Positions 1 through 12,431 of a DNA stretch of 64,000 bases are shown here, piece by piece. The notes under the pieces are model-generated. The model had not been told where the DNA came from. It searched no databases and was given only the letters and a program-made list of their open reading frames with translations. Origin of the DNA: Strigops habroptila. Its lineage: Eukaryota; Chordata; Aves; Psittaciformes; Psittacidae. Each line of letters opens with the position of its first letter. Position 1 is the first letter of the stretch. Where the stretch lies: positions 14,798,501 to 14,862,500 of the forward strand of contig NC_044284.2 of NCBI RefSeq assembly GCF_004027225.2, given 5' to 3'. The translations under genes were made by a program, and so were the position numbers.

Positions 1-3000
1 AAGCCCTATACCTTTCCTGGTCTCTTTCATTTCATTCTTCCATTTATGTTACACATCTCTTAGGCCAGGATTAATATCTAAAGCTTCTCGATATTTATGT
101 CCTAATAATTTTTTTCCATTCTCACTTTATTTCCTCTTATTAACTGTAAGCAAAAGCAGTTTCCATCTGAAGGATTAAAGCATGCTCTTTTTAGCCATGT
201 AAACAATTAACAATGCTTGCAAAAGTAAAATATCAACAGTCTGAGAAACCCCCTTCAAATAATCCCTGGTATGTTGTATTATACTATTATTATGCTCAAA
301 AATAACCCTTTAAATTGAAACCAAGTTAAAAATCTAGTATAAACTACATGTCACGAAGTATAAGTATACAGTTGCTAATCTTAAGTTGTTCTCTTCAGAG
401 AAATCAAGTCTTTGCAAAAATAATCATCTAGTATGCCTCATCAAAAACTTCTCCAACTCCTGCAAAGAAAGCATTGCAAAATATATTTCCTCTCAAGATA
501 CACAAGCCTGCTTTGCTGTCTGGTGTTCAGTGAAGCCCCAGACACTGCTTAGGGCAAGTCTGGGTGTTTGAGTACATGGTGTCTTCATTTAGTCATCTGA
601 TTATCCCCGACACTTATCCACAAGGGAGAGCCTGAATTCAGTCTACTCCACAGTCCCCAAACTGGGGTGAATGATGCACATCCAGCTCAAAGTCTGGAAG
701 GGTATCTCTGCTAGGTACAAAGGACTTGAAGGGAGTGGTGAAGGCTGAGAGATTTGCCCCGTGAACAAGGATGAAGAGGCAGTCAAATAATCACATCTTC
801 TCTTGTGAAGATGTGAACTGATGTTCCAACTTCCCCCTCTCACACAAAGCTTTCCATGTGAAGCAGCAGGGGTCTAACAGCCTACGAAGCCTCAGTTTTA
901 GCCCAAACGGCTGAAACTCTGACAAGCATGTAGAATTTAAAACAGAAAAGAAAATATAATTATTTCACTGGTCTTCTCTGTTCTAATAAATCCGCTGCGG
1001 GCTGGTACAGCTCTGGCAGCATGCAGCCAAACCCCAAATTCTGAGGGTTTTTTCCTTCCTAATCTGTATCTCAGGTCACTGTATTGTTCCACGTTCACTG
1101 ATGCTTTTGCCATCCCAATTTTGCTTTGCTGAGAAGCACTTCATCTGCTTGAGCATATATTTATTTCCATAGAGCTCAATTTTTCATAGTTAAAAATGAT
1201 CAAAATTGCCATCTTTGATGTACACTATGTTCTTACATCTAAAATTGAAATGTTCACCCAGTTATTTCTGAACTCTTTCCAGGCAGTGACTCTGGATTTA
1301 ATGTAAAACAAACTCACAAACAAAAGCCTACTTGCAGAGCACAGAATTAAAAAGGATTTTCCTTGCTTAAGCATGGAGCAGTCTCCCCCCTTTCCCACCA
1401 ATGTAGGATCAGTAAGTTTTCTTAAAAGTTTATCTCAAAGTAATTAAGAGATTAACTTGCAAACATAAAGCAGTGCGTTAAATTAGTAAATCTGGGGCAA
1501 AACCTTTACAGAACTCCTTGTAAATATATTATTATTAAGCATAAGAGAGCTTTACTCTATGTTTTCAGACCAAATCTCAACACCCATTCAACTGGCAAAT
1601 TAACTTAGTACCTCCTAAACTCTTGAGTAACATGACTTAGACCTAAAAACAGCTGCTCTATTGATAATGTCATATAGACACTATGTAGGAGGCTTTTTGC
1701 TATAAGCCCTGAACTGTGTCAGACATTTACCCTGAGCTCTGTCTGCAGTCACAGACAACGTCAGCTGAGCATCTCTGCATGACTGTATGCAATCTATTTC
1801 CCTGAAATGGCACTGATTGCAAGCGAGTGAATGAAGTTAAATTCTTGGCCGCTAGTTCAATTATGCCCGTTGCTAGTAAAAATAAATTTTCCTGGTATGG
1901 ACCAGACTAGGTATTACTCTGATATTGTATGCTATAAATCTTTGACAGTCAATCGAGTACAAGGGAAGGGGGGATATAATAATCCGACTGCCAGCCAGGT
2001 TGTTGGGTCTGCAAGCATTCAGTGGCAGAGAAAAGGGGAGAGTCCTAGAACGAAGAGGGGGGGAAAGAAACAGGCTCCTGGGCTATTCAAGACAGACACA
2101 GACATATTGTGAGGGTTTCCAACAGAAAGATAACAGATCAAGACAGGGGATACAGATGCACACACGTTCTGCATCTCTCCCATAGATCCAGTTTAATAAA
2201 GCACAATTGATGATCATTTTTTTCTTTTCTTTTTTTAATCTATTATTAGGTTTTTCAAGCGCATAAGTGTTTCTTAATCAAAAGAACAGTTCCATACAGC
2301 CCTTGACATCAAAGGAGAGCATTTCCAAAGCTATTAGAGTATCAAAGTAATATTCTGTGCAGAATCTAAGGTGAACCATTGGAATAATCCTTCTGGGATA
2401 GAGAGAAAAAAAGTGCTGTATTCAATGTTGCCCAGAAGCATCCAAAGCAATCTATCAAAAAAGCCATAAAAATATTGGGCCACACTTACTTGATGCATGT
2501 ACTCACCACTACTATTATTTTCCTCTATTTTCTCTTTGTCTGGTTAGCCACTAATCTTACCTTTGTCTGAAAGTTCCTGCTGTATATATGAAAGTACCAG
2601 AGCTGATTAGCGAGTCACAGGAGGAAATGACCTCTGATGTGCTCCAAATCCATATACCTTTTATATAGTTGAATCATTAGGAAAAAAAGTGTTATGGCAA
2701 AAATAGCAGCATTGTAGCAGCACTAAGGTGAGACTGCCTGATATCAGCAATTCTTTTCATGTGCCCTTAGCAGATTTCCACTATCTCAGTTATTCGCGAC
2801 TTCTCTTCTGCTTATTGAATATGCATTTAAGAGTAAACTCTATTTAACTACAGCAGTTTAGTCCAAAAATCCATTTTGATAGAAGATTTTGGTAATCCAA
2901 CCAACCGTTAACTTAATTATGCGTGCTATACAATACGTACACTTCTCCGTTCAGCTATATGAGTGAAATAGTGGCTTATTTGCAGAAGGGATGGGCAGTT

Positions 3001-3240
3001 TGGTAGCAGCTGTGGTTAAGTGAACCAAGAAGGTGACAGAAGAGAGGGAGAGAAGGCAAGGAAAAGTTACCAAACAGGAAAAGCTGTTCCATCTGACAAC
3101 AGTTGTTAACTTGCTCCTTGAACTTAACATCTGGTAGCATTTTCATCTTCTGTAAACTTGTAAAACATTATGGTATTTTAGACAGTGGGAGTTCATTTCT
3201 AAGAGAAAATTTCAACAGTACAAAGAGACCACAAAATACA
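1..3240. other. Intergenic DNA, no gene recognised
   Basis: This is AT-rich single-copy-looking DNA downstream of NEK7. Short open frames are present (at most 93 codons) but show no recognisable domain, splice context or codon bias. I see no interspersed repeat with a recognisable end here. Confidence 0.6.
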
Positions 3241-3272
3241 TTTTTTAGTGGGCCATAGGGTTTTCTAGCTCA

Positions 3273-3312
3273 GGGGCTGGGGGAGGGGTGGGAAGGAACA
3301 CCTTCCCACCCC
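3273..3312. other. G-quadruplex motif overlapping a 12-bp hairpin
   Basis: On the plus strand, four G-runs lie close together at 3273-3276, 3279-3283, 3285-3288 and 3290-3292, with loops of only CT, A and T. This is a textbook short-loop quadruplex pattern. The last two runs also form the left arm (3285-3296) of a perfect 12-bp inverted repeat with 3301-3312, around the loop AACA. The two structures cannot form together on the same strand. No gene or promoter is recognised nearby. Confidence 0.75.
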
Positions 3313-6300
3313 CTTTGAAGGGTGCACATTCTCCTGCCACTATAGGAGAGAGGTTGGACTGGGATGCTCTGCCCTCCAGTGCATGCAAAACAAAGCCAAG
3401 GAAATGAAGCCATTTAGAGGGCATCACATCCCAAATCCTTCTTTCCTAAGAGTACTGCTAAAGCTATACTGGAAACTGAACTCAGCATTAAATGAAGCCA
3501 ACAAAGATATTAAATGAATTTTAAAGAAACTCCAACATTGCCAATATGCAAGCAGCATAGTCACGCTGCCACAAAGACTCTACACACCCATCCTGTGTGT
3601 TGTAGAAACTGTTCATAACCAAGCTTTACTTTAAAACACAAACAAAAAATATCCCTTTAAAATGGTTTCTTTCTTACACATACATATATTGCTGCATGAT
3701 GGCTATCCTCAGCACATGGAATTAACACCTACTCCTTCTGGGAAAGCTTATATTTTAAAAAGAAAAATATGTGATTAGGTGAGGATGCCTTGATGACTGC
3801 TGAGTAGCTGCAGTGGCAGCGTGCACTGCATTTGCCACTCTCTTTAAATTAGTACCATTCCAAAGCATCAAATGATCATTAAAACAAAAAATGCAATCCA
3901 AACCTCCTGTGACTCAAAATGCAATATTCTTTCCCCAGTCTATGAAGAGATATGTAATAAAGCATGTAATAAACAGCAAACCTGGAATGAATACTAGGCT
4001 TTTGTATAAATACTACTGTAATTAAAATAGGGTTGAAGTACTTGCAAATACTACAGACTCATTAATAACTGTCAAGACTGAAGAAAACTGGGACAAACTG
4101 CAAAATTCATTTATCAAAAAGAAACAAATAGCTGATAATTTTTCACTATGGTCAAACACAAGATAATGCACTATAGGAAAAATTATGGCAAGTGTAATGT
4201 TTTTCCTGCTAAATTAAGTTTGTTCCAAAATTTGTCATAAGTGTAGAAGTAAACATATATGCAGACAGGTCTTTAAAAATATTAAGCTCCTACATCAGGT
4301 AAAGGAAGTTCCAAAACAAAGGAGACTGCAATTTCAGCAATGAAGATGCAATCTGGAAGACATTGATCCTGATCAGCCTCAAGCACCAAACTTAAATGCG
4401 CTTGATCCGTAACTGAGGCTGTCAGGAGATAACGTTATACATCACCTTTGAAGCAACCTTCGTCAAGCTCACAGTCAAAACCATCTTTGGGAAGTTTATC
4501 TGTTTACTACACAAAGGACTCCAAGGAAACCCCTTCTGAACTGGGCTACTTCTTTTTTTCATCATAACTGTATTTTCCTTAACTTGGAAGAGGTTAACAA
4601 CCTCCTCCACAATTGGGGACGGATCCTCTGCTGCAGACCTTAAGAGCATCCAGAAGAGGATGCAGCTGAGCAGCTCACAGGATGAGAAAGAGCTGCTCTG
4701 GACCTGCAATGAGCTTTCAGAGTGAGCTGAATTAGCTATACTATTACTTTGCAGGATTTATAAACTTGCATTTGTCTCTTCACTCATGCCTGCTGCACAC
4801 ATACAGAAGAAGAGCGTACTGCATATCTTCAGAGGTAGGTAAAGAAATAACACAGGCTGCTCTTCCAACTCTTATTCTATTTGTGCTGATGGCTTGTGAT
4901 AGATTTAATAAAGCTTTTGTAGATCTCAAACTTCAGGAAAAACAGAATATCTGAGGGAGAAATTTGCTAAGTAGTTGTCACCACACTGTCCTAGAGGGAT
5001 CAGAATTTGAGAAACATGTTCATAGATAGCTCCTCCTTAAATCCATGCATGAGCATTTGTGCTTTTGAACAACTTGATGAATTATTGAGGCCTCTGCCTG
5101 AAACAAAGTGAATAATCCTGTGTGGTCAAAAACCAAGCAATTACTATGAAATCATAGTGAACTAAGCAGTTCTTTATAGCAAGATACATGCTTATATACT
5201 TTGCATTTAGCATAGGCCATAACACTAAAGATCGTTATTTATATCTTTACTGCCTTTAATGGCTTCTTACTTTCACTACAGAAAGCAAGCAAGAACCTTC
5301 AGTGAAATTATACATGGAACTTTTTATTACAGGTAAAATGTTTCACACATTCACTTACAATACCTCAAATATGGTGCAGATAAAAGAGCACGATAAACTG
5401 AACTGCTCTGGGGACAAGATGGAAGAAGGCAGTTAAAGGAAAAGATTTCTAGCCTATGGAAAATGTCTTTTTTTTTTTTGCCTGCATATTTGAGACTCAT
5501 GTATTCTCTTATTTCCTCTGCCTCACTTGTCTACAAGATGACAAGTGATGCCCAGCTACTTTGGCATATCATATTGCATTGTGTCATTCCACCACCTGCC
5601 AATGTCAGTGGCCCATCAAGCCTGAGAAATCAAAAGAAGCAATTTGTTAGAAACTGGAAAAAGGGGGAGGGGGGGAATATTTCACATTTTAGCCAAAAAT
5701 AGAAACAGACCTTTTGTATTAATAAATAGACCATGAAATATTGGTCTACAAAAGTAAGTGAGCACAAGTAATATAAGTATCAATCTCATAGGCAGATTCA
5801 AGATTTAATGGCATTTCAGTATTTGCGTATTGATAACTGTGTGGAAGACAACATCTATCTCAGAACCAATACGATCCTGCAAAACACTACCGCTTTCCTT
5901 TCAGGGCAGTAGATCTCGTAATGAAAGAAAAGCTAACGAAACTAGAAGGTTTTTGTTTTGTTTTTACCAATGTTATGGAACTCTGAGCAAACATGCAGTT
6001 ATCTTTGCTGGCAACAACAAAAGCAAGTGCCACTAAAAAAAAAAAAAGTTTTTTTAAATATCACTGCCTGGATCCTCATTTGTTCTTAACGGTTAGTGCT
6101 GAACCAAAGAGAAGTATATTTGTTATACAATTACAGAAAAATCCTTCATTTTTATATAGCCCACATCTATCAACAAAATAGTCTTAAAAAACCCACAAAA
6201 CTAAAAAAGTCATTATTTGCTTTGCTCTGCATTGAATCTTAATGGACAAAATACAGACAGAGAAAATGGCAAGTTTACCAGTACTAGCCAAATCATTTCA

Positions 6301-9300
6301 GAAGGTGCAATCCTTCGGGTAATTTTTTTACTTGTAATGCTGCACAAGTACTATTCATAAGAGTGCTTGCTTAAGACCTAATCCCACTCTACACTGAGCA
6401 CTACTCAAGATCTCCAGTCAGATAGTTTTTTTCTCCTCAAAATCCTGCATACTGTGGCCTCTCAATTTTCTTGATAGCTGTCATGTGCAAATTATGTTTT
6501 GCAATGCATCCTTCGCGAACGACGTAAGTAACACAAAGCCTGCTCAGAGACTCCTAGTCCAACTTGTGCTTAACTGGGACTGTAACAAAGTAGTTCACGA
6601 TGTTACCAGATGCTCAGAATAGAAAGGGATCTGAATGTCCCACTAGGGACATAGGGAAAGAAACCACAAAAGCAATCTCACCCTCAAGTCACAGCAGAAG
6701 CACGGGAGAAAGCAAGCACAAAATTACTTGGAGAATAAGAGAAGTACAAGGTTACCAAGCCAGATGCTGTGAAAAGTGCATAACATTGAAAGGAAAGATC
6801 CTCAAAGCACAGAAAACCACAGAACACAGCAAAGCTAAGAGGTAAAAGGCAGAACTGAGCGCTAAGCATGGTGTGAAATGCAGGCTCCCACAGAAATTTG
6901 GGATGCTAAAAAGAGGCCAGAAACACTGTAGGAACTGGCTACACTTCAGAAAAAGAACTGAAACCAGAGCTACGTATATACAAGAGGAGGGCAGAAGTTG
7001 AGGTTTGCATGCTTCTCCAAAGTTGCAGGACTCCTCTAGGACTCCTGCTCACTTACACAATTTGCTATGAAGTGTTATGACTGAGAACATCTGTCTGTAC
7101 ACGATGGAAACCCATACTGCGCAAGTTGCATGGAAAAGCAGAATGGAAACAGAGACATAACTGGGGCCAGCCTGTACACTCAGGGTCATTAAGGTAGAAA
7201 GTGTGCCATGTTTTTCCATATTGAGCAGCAAATCAGGCTTTTCAATAGCAGTCAAGTGATTGTTCAGATATCCAGCTTAAAAGCATCTATAATACCCACC
7301 TCCATGTAATAAATACTCAGTACACGTAAGTGCATCAAGTTCCTTTACGGCATCCAAAGATGGGTGTCCATCGATGAAGTTCAACAGAATAGATATCCCT
7401 GTGCCATACATCTTGAAGAAGAAGAGGCACTATCATGAAAGAAATAATTTTTGGTCCATTCTTCTTTCTTAACTAGTAGAAAAATAATTTGATTAACATG
7501 AGTAAGTGTGGGCAGAAGTGTACAGGAAGCATACAAAGCCAAAATAACAACTGACTGTGGTTTTTTAGGGAGTTCTAGGTGCAGAAATTTCTTGCACAAA
7601 TGGGTAGTACAGCCATTAACTAACTCCTATAAAGATGACTGTGCTATATATGCTCACTCATTTTGTTAAGACTGGTAATACCCAACATACAAATGAGTTG
7701 AGCACAGTGAAGTAGGCCACAGCATCAGTCGTTCAGTAATAAGGGTTGCGTGCATTTGCAAGTCAGCCTTAATTCACTAAGCTGATGCTACCTTGCATGT
7801 AACACACTGTACTGTTAGGTAAGAGTGTGGTTAGAGGCTACACATGCCAACAAGCTGCCATTGTGTGAGTTCATAACATAGTATCCCCCAGAACAGCTTG
7901 TTCAAGGGCCAATATCCTTGTAGGCAAACTAACACTGACAGTACAGATGGAGAGATCTACTGTACCTTAATTTATCTGGTCAGACTGAGCTCAGAAGTAC
8001 CGCTTTTACGCACTTACAAACTAAACAAAACACTACACAAATGAGAACAGCCAAAGATGCAATGTTAGTTCATGCAATCATCATCTGTTAGAGTTTGATA
8101 CTGTACTTTCTTTAAAAAAAATTATGTCAACAAAAATAGGCCCAAGACTATGACAACACATTTGTCATATGACAGTTATATAAACCAATTTCAAATGAGA
8201 CATGTATATGTTTCCTATTCATCTCCTATAGCAGAGAAAAAATGATTCTTGTAAGTCTCCAGCAGTGTGTGTTCACTGTAGGGTACATGTAAATTATTTG
8301 CAAGGAATAATACATCTCCAAAGACATTTTCATGGACTAAATGTCAGGAATGAAATACTGCATTTCAAGTTAGTTAGGACCTTACAGAATGTGCATAAAA
8401 ACAATTATTGAGAGGTCTGAAGAACATGATTTCTTCGCAATTTCAACTCTGAGGCACTTAACACAGTCAAACAAAAATAATGCCTATTTCAGGTTTTCAT
8501 TACCTAAAATTATGAAGTTATGTAAAGATGTAACACTGACCATATTTTAACTTTATGAGAGAACTGCAGAATATCCAGAATATCTGACTTAAAAGGAAGT
8601 TGTGATTTAGGATTGCATTTTAAGCACAGAATTTTACACTCAATTACTGTGAAATAAATTAAAATTATGATCTACAATTCTTTTTGCAGTAGCTTGATGG
8701 TCCTATACAACATCAGAAATTAAAAATCAGGATGAAATAAAAAGGCCAAATTCCATCAAGAGCCCCATAAAGCAGGCAGAAGTTATACATTTGGAAAGTA
8801 CTTTGCTGCAGGCAAATGACTGCCAGCATTCCAAATCAACGTGTGAGGCAGCTTACTGCAAAAGTTTATTTAATTAGATAACAGACTGTACTCAATACAG
8901 AGAATATTCCTACATAGATGCACTACTTAGTTACAACTTGATTCTGATCATTATTATGGCAATTGGATACTACTCTATTAACAAAATTGTACCATGTCTA
9001 ATTTCTTACAGAAAATAAATATAAATCATTAATTACAAAATTCCCATAGCACACCATATTAGAATACCTATGTTGTCTTTAGAAAAGCTTGTGGCAATTT
9101 TCAGACCTATCAGTGCTGTTTAAAGAAAACATTCAAGGCTGAAAACAATAAATGGGAAAAATACGGTAAAAATGAGAAGTAGTATGTTCCATTTCATAGA
9201 TATTACTTGAATGTCACCTGTTTTTCTCCATTTGGGACCACTGTCATCAACTTGTGCTCTTTCAGAAAATGAAAAATACAGCAATTTTCAAATAAAATAT

Positions 9301-11142
9301 TATAAACAGATTGCTTAACATTATAAACTTTTCATTACTAAAGAGGCAGAACTTTCTTTTTTAAAGTATTATAGCTCAAAACAATCATCACCTTTTTGTA
9401 TCATAACAGCTTTAAAAGATGACAGCTTTCCAAATACTGCATTGGTGGAGTTTCACAAGGTCTTGGGATTTGTGACATTGTGAGGGATGGCCAAATGTTA
9501 CAGCAACAGAATGCCAACAACGGATAAGGGTCAACTGCATGATCCTTTGCCCTTCTAGCTGGAGCTGACAATTCACATCAAACTGCCCACTGCTTCTAAA
9601 AACTCCAGGCAAGTGGGTCATTTCTTCCAATTGGTTATCCCCAGAGAGAAGTAAGAGATGGGGGAGGAAATACTGTGGCCCAGAGGCCCTATGCTGGCTG
9701 TTGGATCAATGGCCAGTGTCAGCAGGCTTCTATTTAATGATGCTCGAACCAGTGCCAGCCTTGCTAACGGCCATACTTACCACTGATATCCACACACAGG
9801 AAACAGGGTTCTGGAAAGACCAAATAATTGCCTCATTCTGCAGCATGCTGATTTTTTTTTTTTAAAGGTGTACGCCTTGCACTTTATGTTCATAGGATCA
9901 GTCCTTCGATTTTAACAAAGAAAACATGTTCACACTCACAACAGTGCAATGTGACAGTCAAGGGCATCTAGTAGTGAGTAAATCTGGGTGACTACAGATC
10001 AACTTACATCCTTTCACTATAAATAAAAATGCAGCTTTTTGTAAGCCTTGCTCATATGTATATAATGTATATAAAATTATTACTCCATATATATGGAACA
10101 TTTTTAAATCATAATTTTAATGTGAGAGTGTTTGGCAAACAAACCAAAAGCCATGAAAAAATAACAACCACCAACAAAAACACACCACAGAAAAACACAA
10201 AAGCAAGGCAGCGGAATCCTTGTCCTATTTCTGCTAAGAGAACTGAGTGGTTGAAGTCATCTCCATACCCACACATAAATTACAGAAACAAGATGACTGT
10301 ACATGGTTCTTCAAATTACTGATTATTTTTACTGGATATTCCATGCAAACTACCTACAAAAATTCTCCCACCCAAGGCAAGATTTTTCAACCAGACTGTT
10401 TCAGCCCCCAAACATGTAGTACAGATCTCAGCTAAAGGAGAAAGGACAAGCAGCCTTTTCTCTGAATTCAGCCTAGTGCGTACTGCAGCTGGAGACACCC
10501 AGATTTTCAAAGCCTATCACAGAGGACACAGCATTAAAAACACTCTCCACAATAAATACATTTTAAGACCCTTTCTTCCTTGCAAACTCATTAAATCTTT
10601 TTAAGATGGTCCTCAGAAAACTGTCTTATGTCAGCCTAGGAGAGCTTCTGCCTTAGAGAGATTCCCTTCCAGCTACAGGTGGAAGGATTGCAGCTGCTCA
10701 GACCAGCCTCAAGCAAGAAGTCATTCTTTGGGGGTTGAAATCAGTGCAACTACATTTGGCTCTTCCTATGCTTCTGAAAACAAACTTTGAATTTCTCCCA
10801 GTCAGTGAGGAAAAGCATAGCAGAAATAATTTTAGTCCTAACAGATCACAGTATGGAAAAACCATATTCCAGAATAATAATTTGTTTTAGAATAAGCAAC
10901 AAAAATAATTATTGCTAAGAACGCATATTGAAACCTGCAAAACTAAATTACCTTTTAAGATCTTCTTCCACAAAAGTAAAAGCTCTGAATCATTTGCTAC
11001 TCCTTTTGGGTTTTTTTGTTTGTTTTTTATTTTTAACTTTTGAATTATATTAAGTCATTACAAATGACTGAAAATCAGAAGAAATTCTACCCTGGTGAAC
11101 TTGACATACATCAGAGATGTGTGTTTACACAGTGCCTCTAAC

Positions 11143-11201
11143 TTTCCTGCTTCCCAGCATTAGAGGGTCTGACCAACACAGCTGATGCTGGGAAGCAGAA
11201 G
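11143..11201. repeat. Inverted repeat, 14-bp perfect arms extended to about 17-20 bp
   Basis: CTGCTTCCCAGCAT at 11147-11160 is exactly complementary to ATGCTGGGAAGCAG at 11185-11198. The stem continues inward by three pairs (one G-T), leaving an 18-nt loop, and outward by two or three pairs after a single bulge. The resulting hairpin of about 59 nt is in the size range of a pre-miRNA terminal stem. No transcript is known from the sequence alone. Confidence 0.7.
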
Positions 11202-11469
11202 AACAGAGCAGCATGTGTAGCTCCACTTTGTGTCAGTACCTGCTTGGAAGCAAATGCTACAAGAGGCACACTCAGTCACCGCATCCCCTCTGCTGCCTGT
11301 GCTGCACTAATGTGGAATGAGGCAAAGGACCCCAGCTGCCAGACAGCTGTGACGCCCCACGAGCAGATCTAGGGCAACTCATGCCTTGTAAAAGCTACAG
11401 TACAAAAATCATACACCAGCACCAGATCAATAACTGTTAAAAAGATCAATAAATTCTTCTTGGTTTAAT

Positions 11470-11495
11470 GAAATTGTCTTATAAGACGGAATTTC
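11470..11495. repeat. 26-base palindrome with a 2-base bulge
   Basis: GTCTTATAAGAC at 11476-11487 is a perfect 12-bp palindrome. It is flanked by GAAATT on the left and AATTTC on the right; these are also complementary once the two bases GG (11488-11489) are looped out. The function is unknown. Confidence 0.7.
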
Positions 11496-12214
11496 TGACA
11501 AATTTGGAACTGAAGCTATTTGTCATATTCTTTATTTGCTTCCAAGAAAATTGTGGTCAGAAGTTTCAAATTTTGAGTTTCCATTTAACACATGGGAAAA
11601 TCTAATGAAACCAACAACTACTCTGAAAACAGTCTCCCATTTCCCCCCACATCATTTTCCTCCTAAACTCAGTTTTGATAAATATCTCTAGGCAAGTTTC
11701 CATGAGTACATGAGAGTAAAAGTAGAGTTCTCATAACCACCAGTTATTCTGATGCCTGTTAGCTTCCTTCCTATCTGATACCTGGTGGTAAGCTACCTTC
11801 CCTCAAGGCAGGCTCCAGAAGACTGAAACGCAAAGTTTTGTTCAAGATCCAAACTTCCCTGCTTCACCAAGCAAGCAGAACTGTGCCCTGCCAGCAAACA
11901 TCTAGTAGATTTAAAAGGTAACACTGAGAACATCCAGGCCATAAACATCACAGAAGTTTTAAATCAAGTTTTACTGCCGAAAATTTTATTTTACACTCAA
12001 GTAGTAAATGAATATAGTGCACATGTCATACAGGATGCCGAAGTACTACGCAAACATTTATTCATTTGCAACAACAGTTTCAGAAAATAAAACATCTCAA
12101 GTTCTCTGTTTGTTTCAGCATTTCACTTACCTTTTTTGCAATACAAAGAATATTTGAGGAGTGGCAGGGGGAAAAAAAACAATGGCATAATTTGTAACTG
12201 AGGAGTTTATGACT

Positions 12215-12431
12215 GAACATAAGGAAAGCAAGGTTTACAGCGAAGCTAGCTAAGCATTGGAGGAGGCTGCCAAGAGAAGCTGCATAATCTCTATCCCTAG
12301 AAGTTTTCAAGATCCAGCTGGCTGAAGCCCTGAGGCCTCATCTGAATTCAGCATTGACTCTGTTCTAGAAGAAGGCTGGACTACAGACCTCTCTCAAGGT
12401 CCTTTCCAATCTGAATGATTCTACAATTTGA
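12215..12431 (+). mobile_element. CR1 LINE fragment, diverged, 3' end region
   Basis: The stretch runs from AACATAAGGAAAGCAAGG through a diverged 'GGAGGAGGCTGCC' block to CAAGGTCCTTTCCAATCTGA and the tail ATGATTCTACAATTTG. This is the order of the conserved 3' end of avian/reptilian CR1 elements, including a remnant of the ATTCTRTG tail. It is 5'-truncated like most CR1 copies and has many substitutions, so it is an old insertion. No reverse transcriptase frame remains. Confidence 0.85.

Larger units (their letters stand above)
3313..12214. other. Intergenic DNA, no gene recognised
   Basis: I see no coding exon, tRNA or full repeat. I looked for ATP6V1G3, the next gene downstream of NEK7 in mammals, by its conserved N-terminal coiled-coil (LLQAEKRAK) on both strands and did not see it. 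Short homopolymers occur (T10 at about 5464, A12 near 6036, T11 near 9851). Two inverted repeats at 11147-11198 and 11470-11495 are listed separately. Confidence 0.55.

Noticed and set aside
3340..3380. GAGAGGTTGGACTGGGATGCTC as a CR1 remnant
   Set aside because: Only a short CR1-like word is present; the flanking sequence does not follow the CR1 order.
9840..9870. T-run and nearby words as a RNA polymerase III terminator of a small RNA gene
   Set aside because: No A-box or B-box promoter and no tRNA-like fold were seen upstream on either strand.
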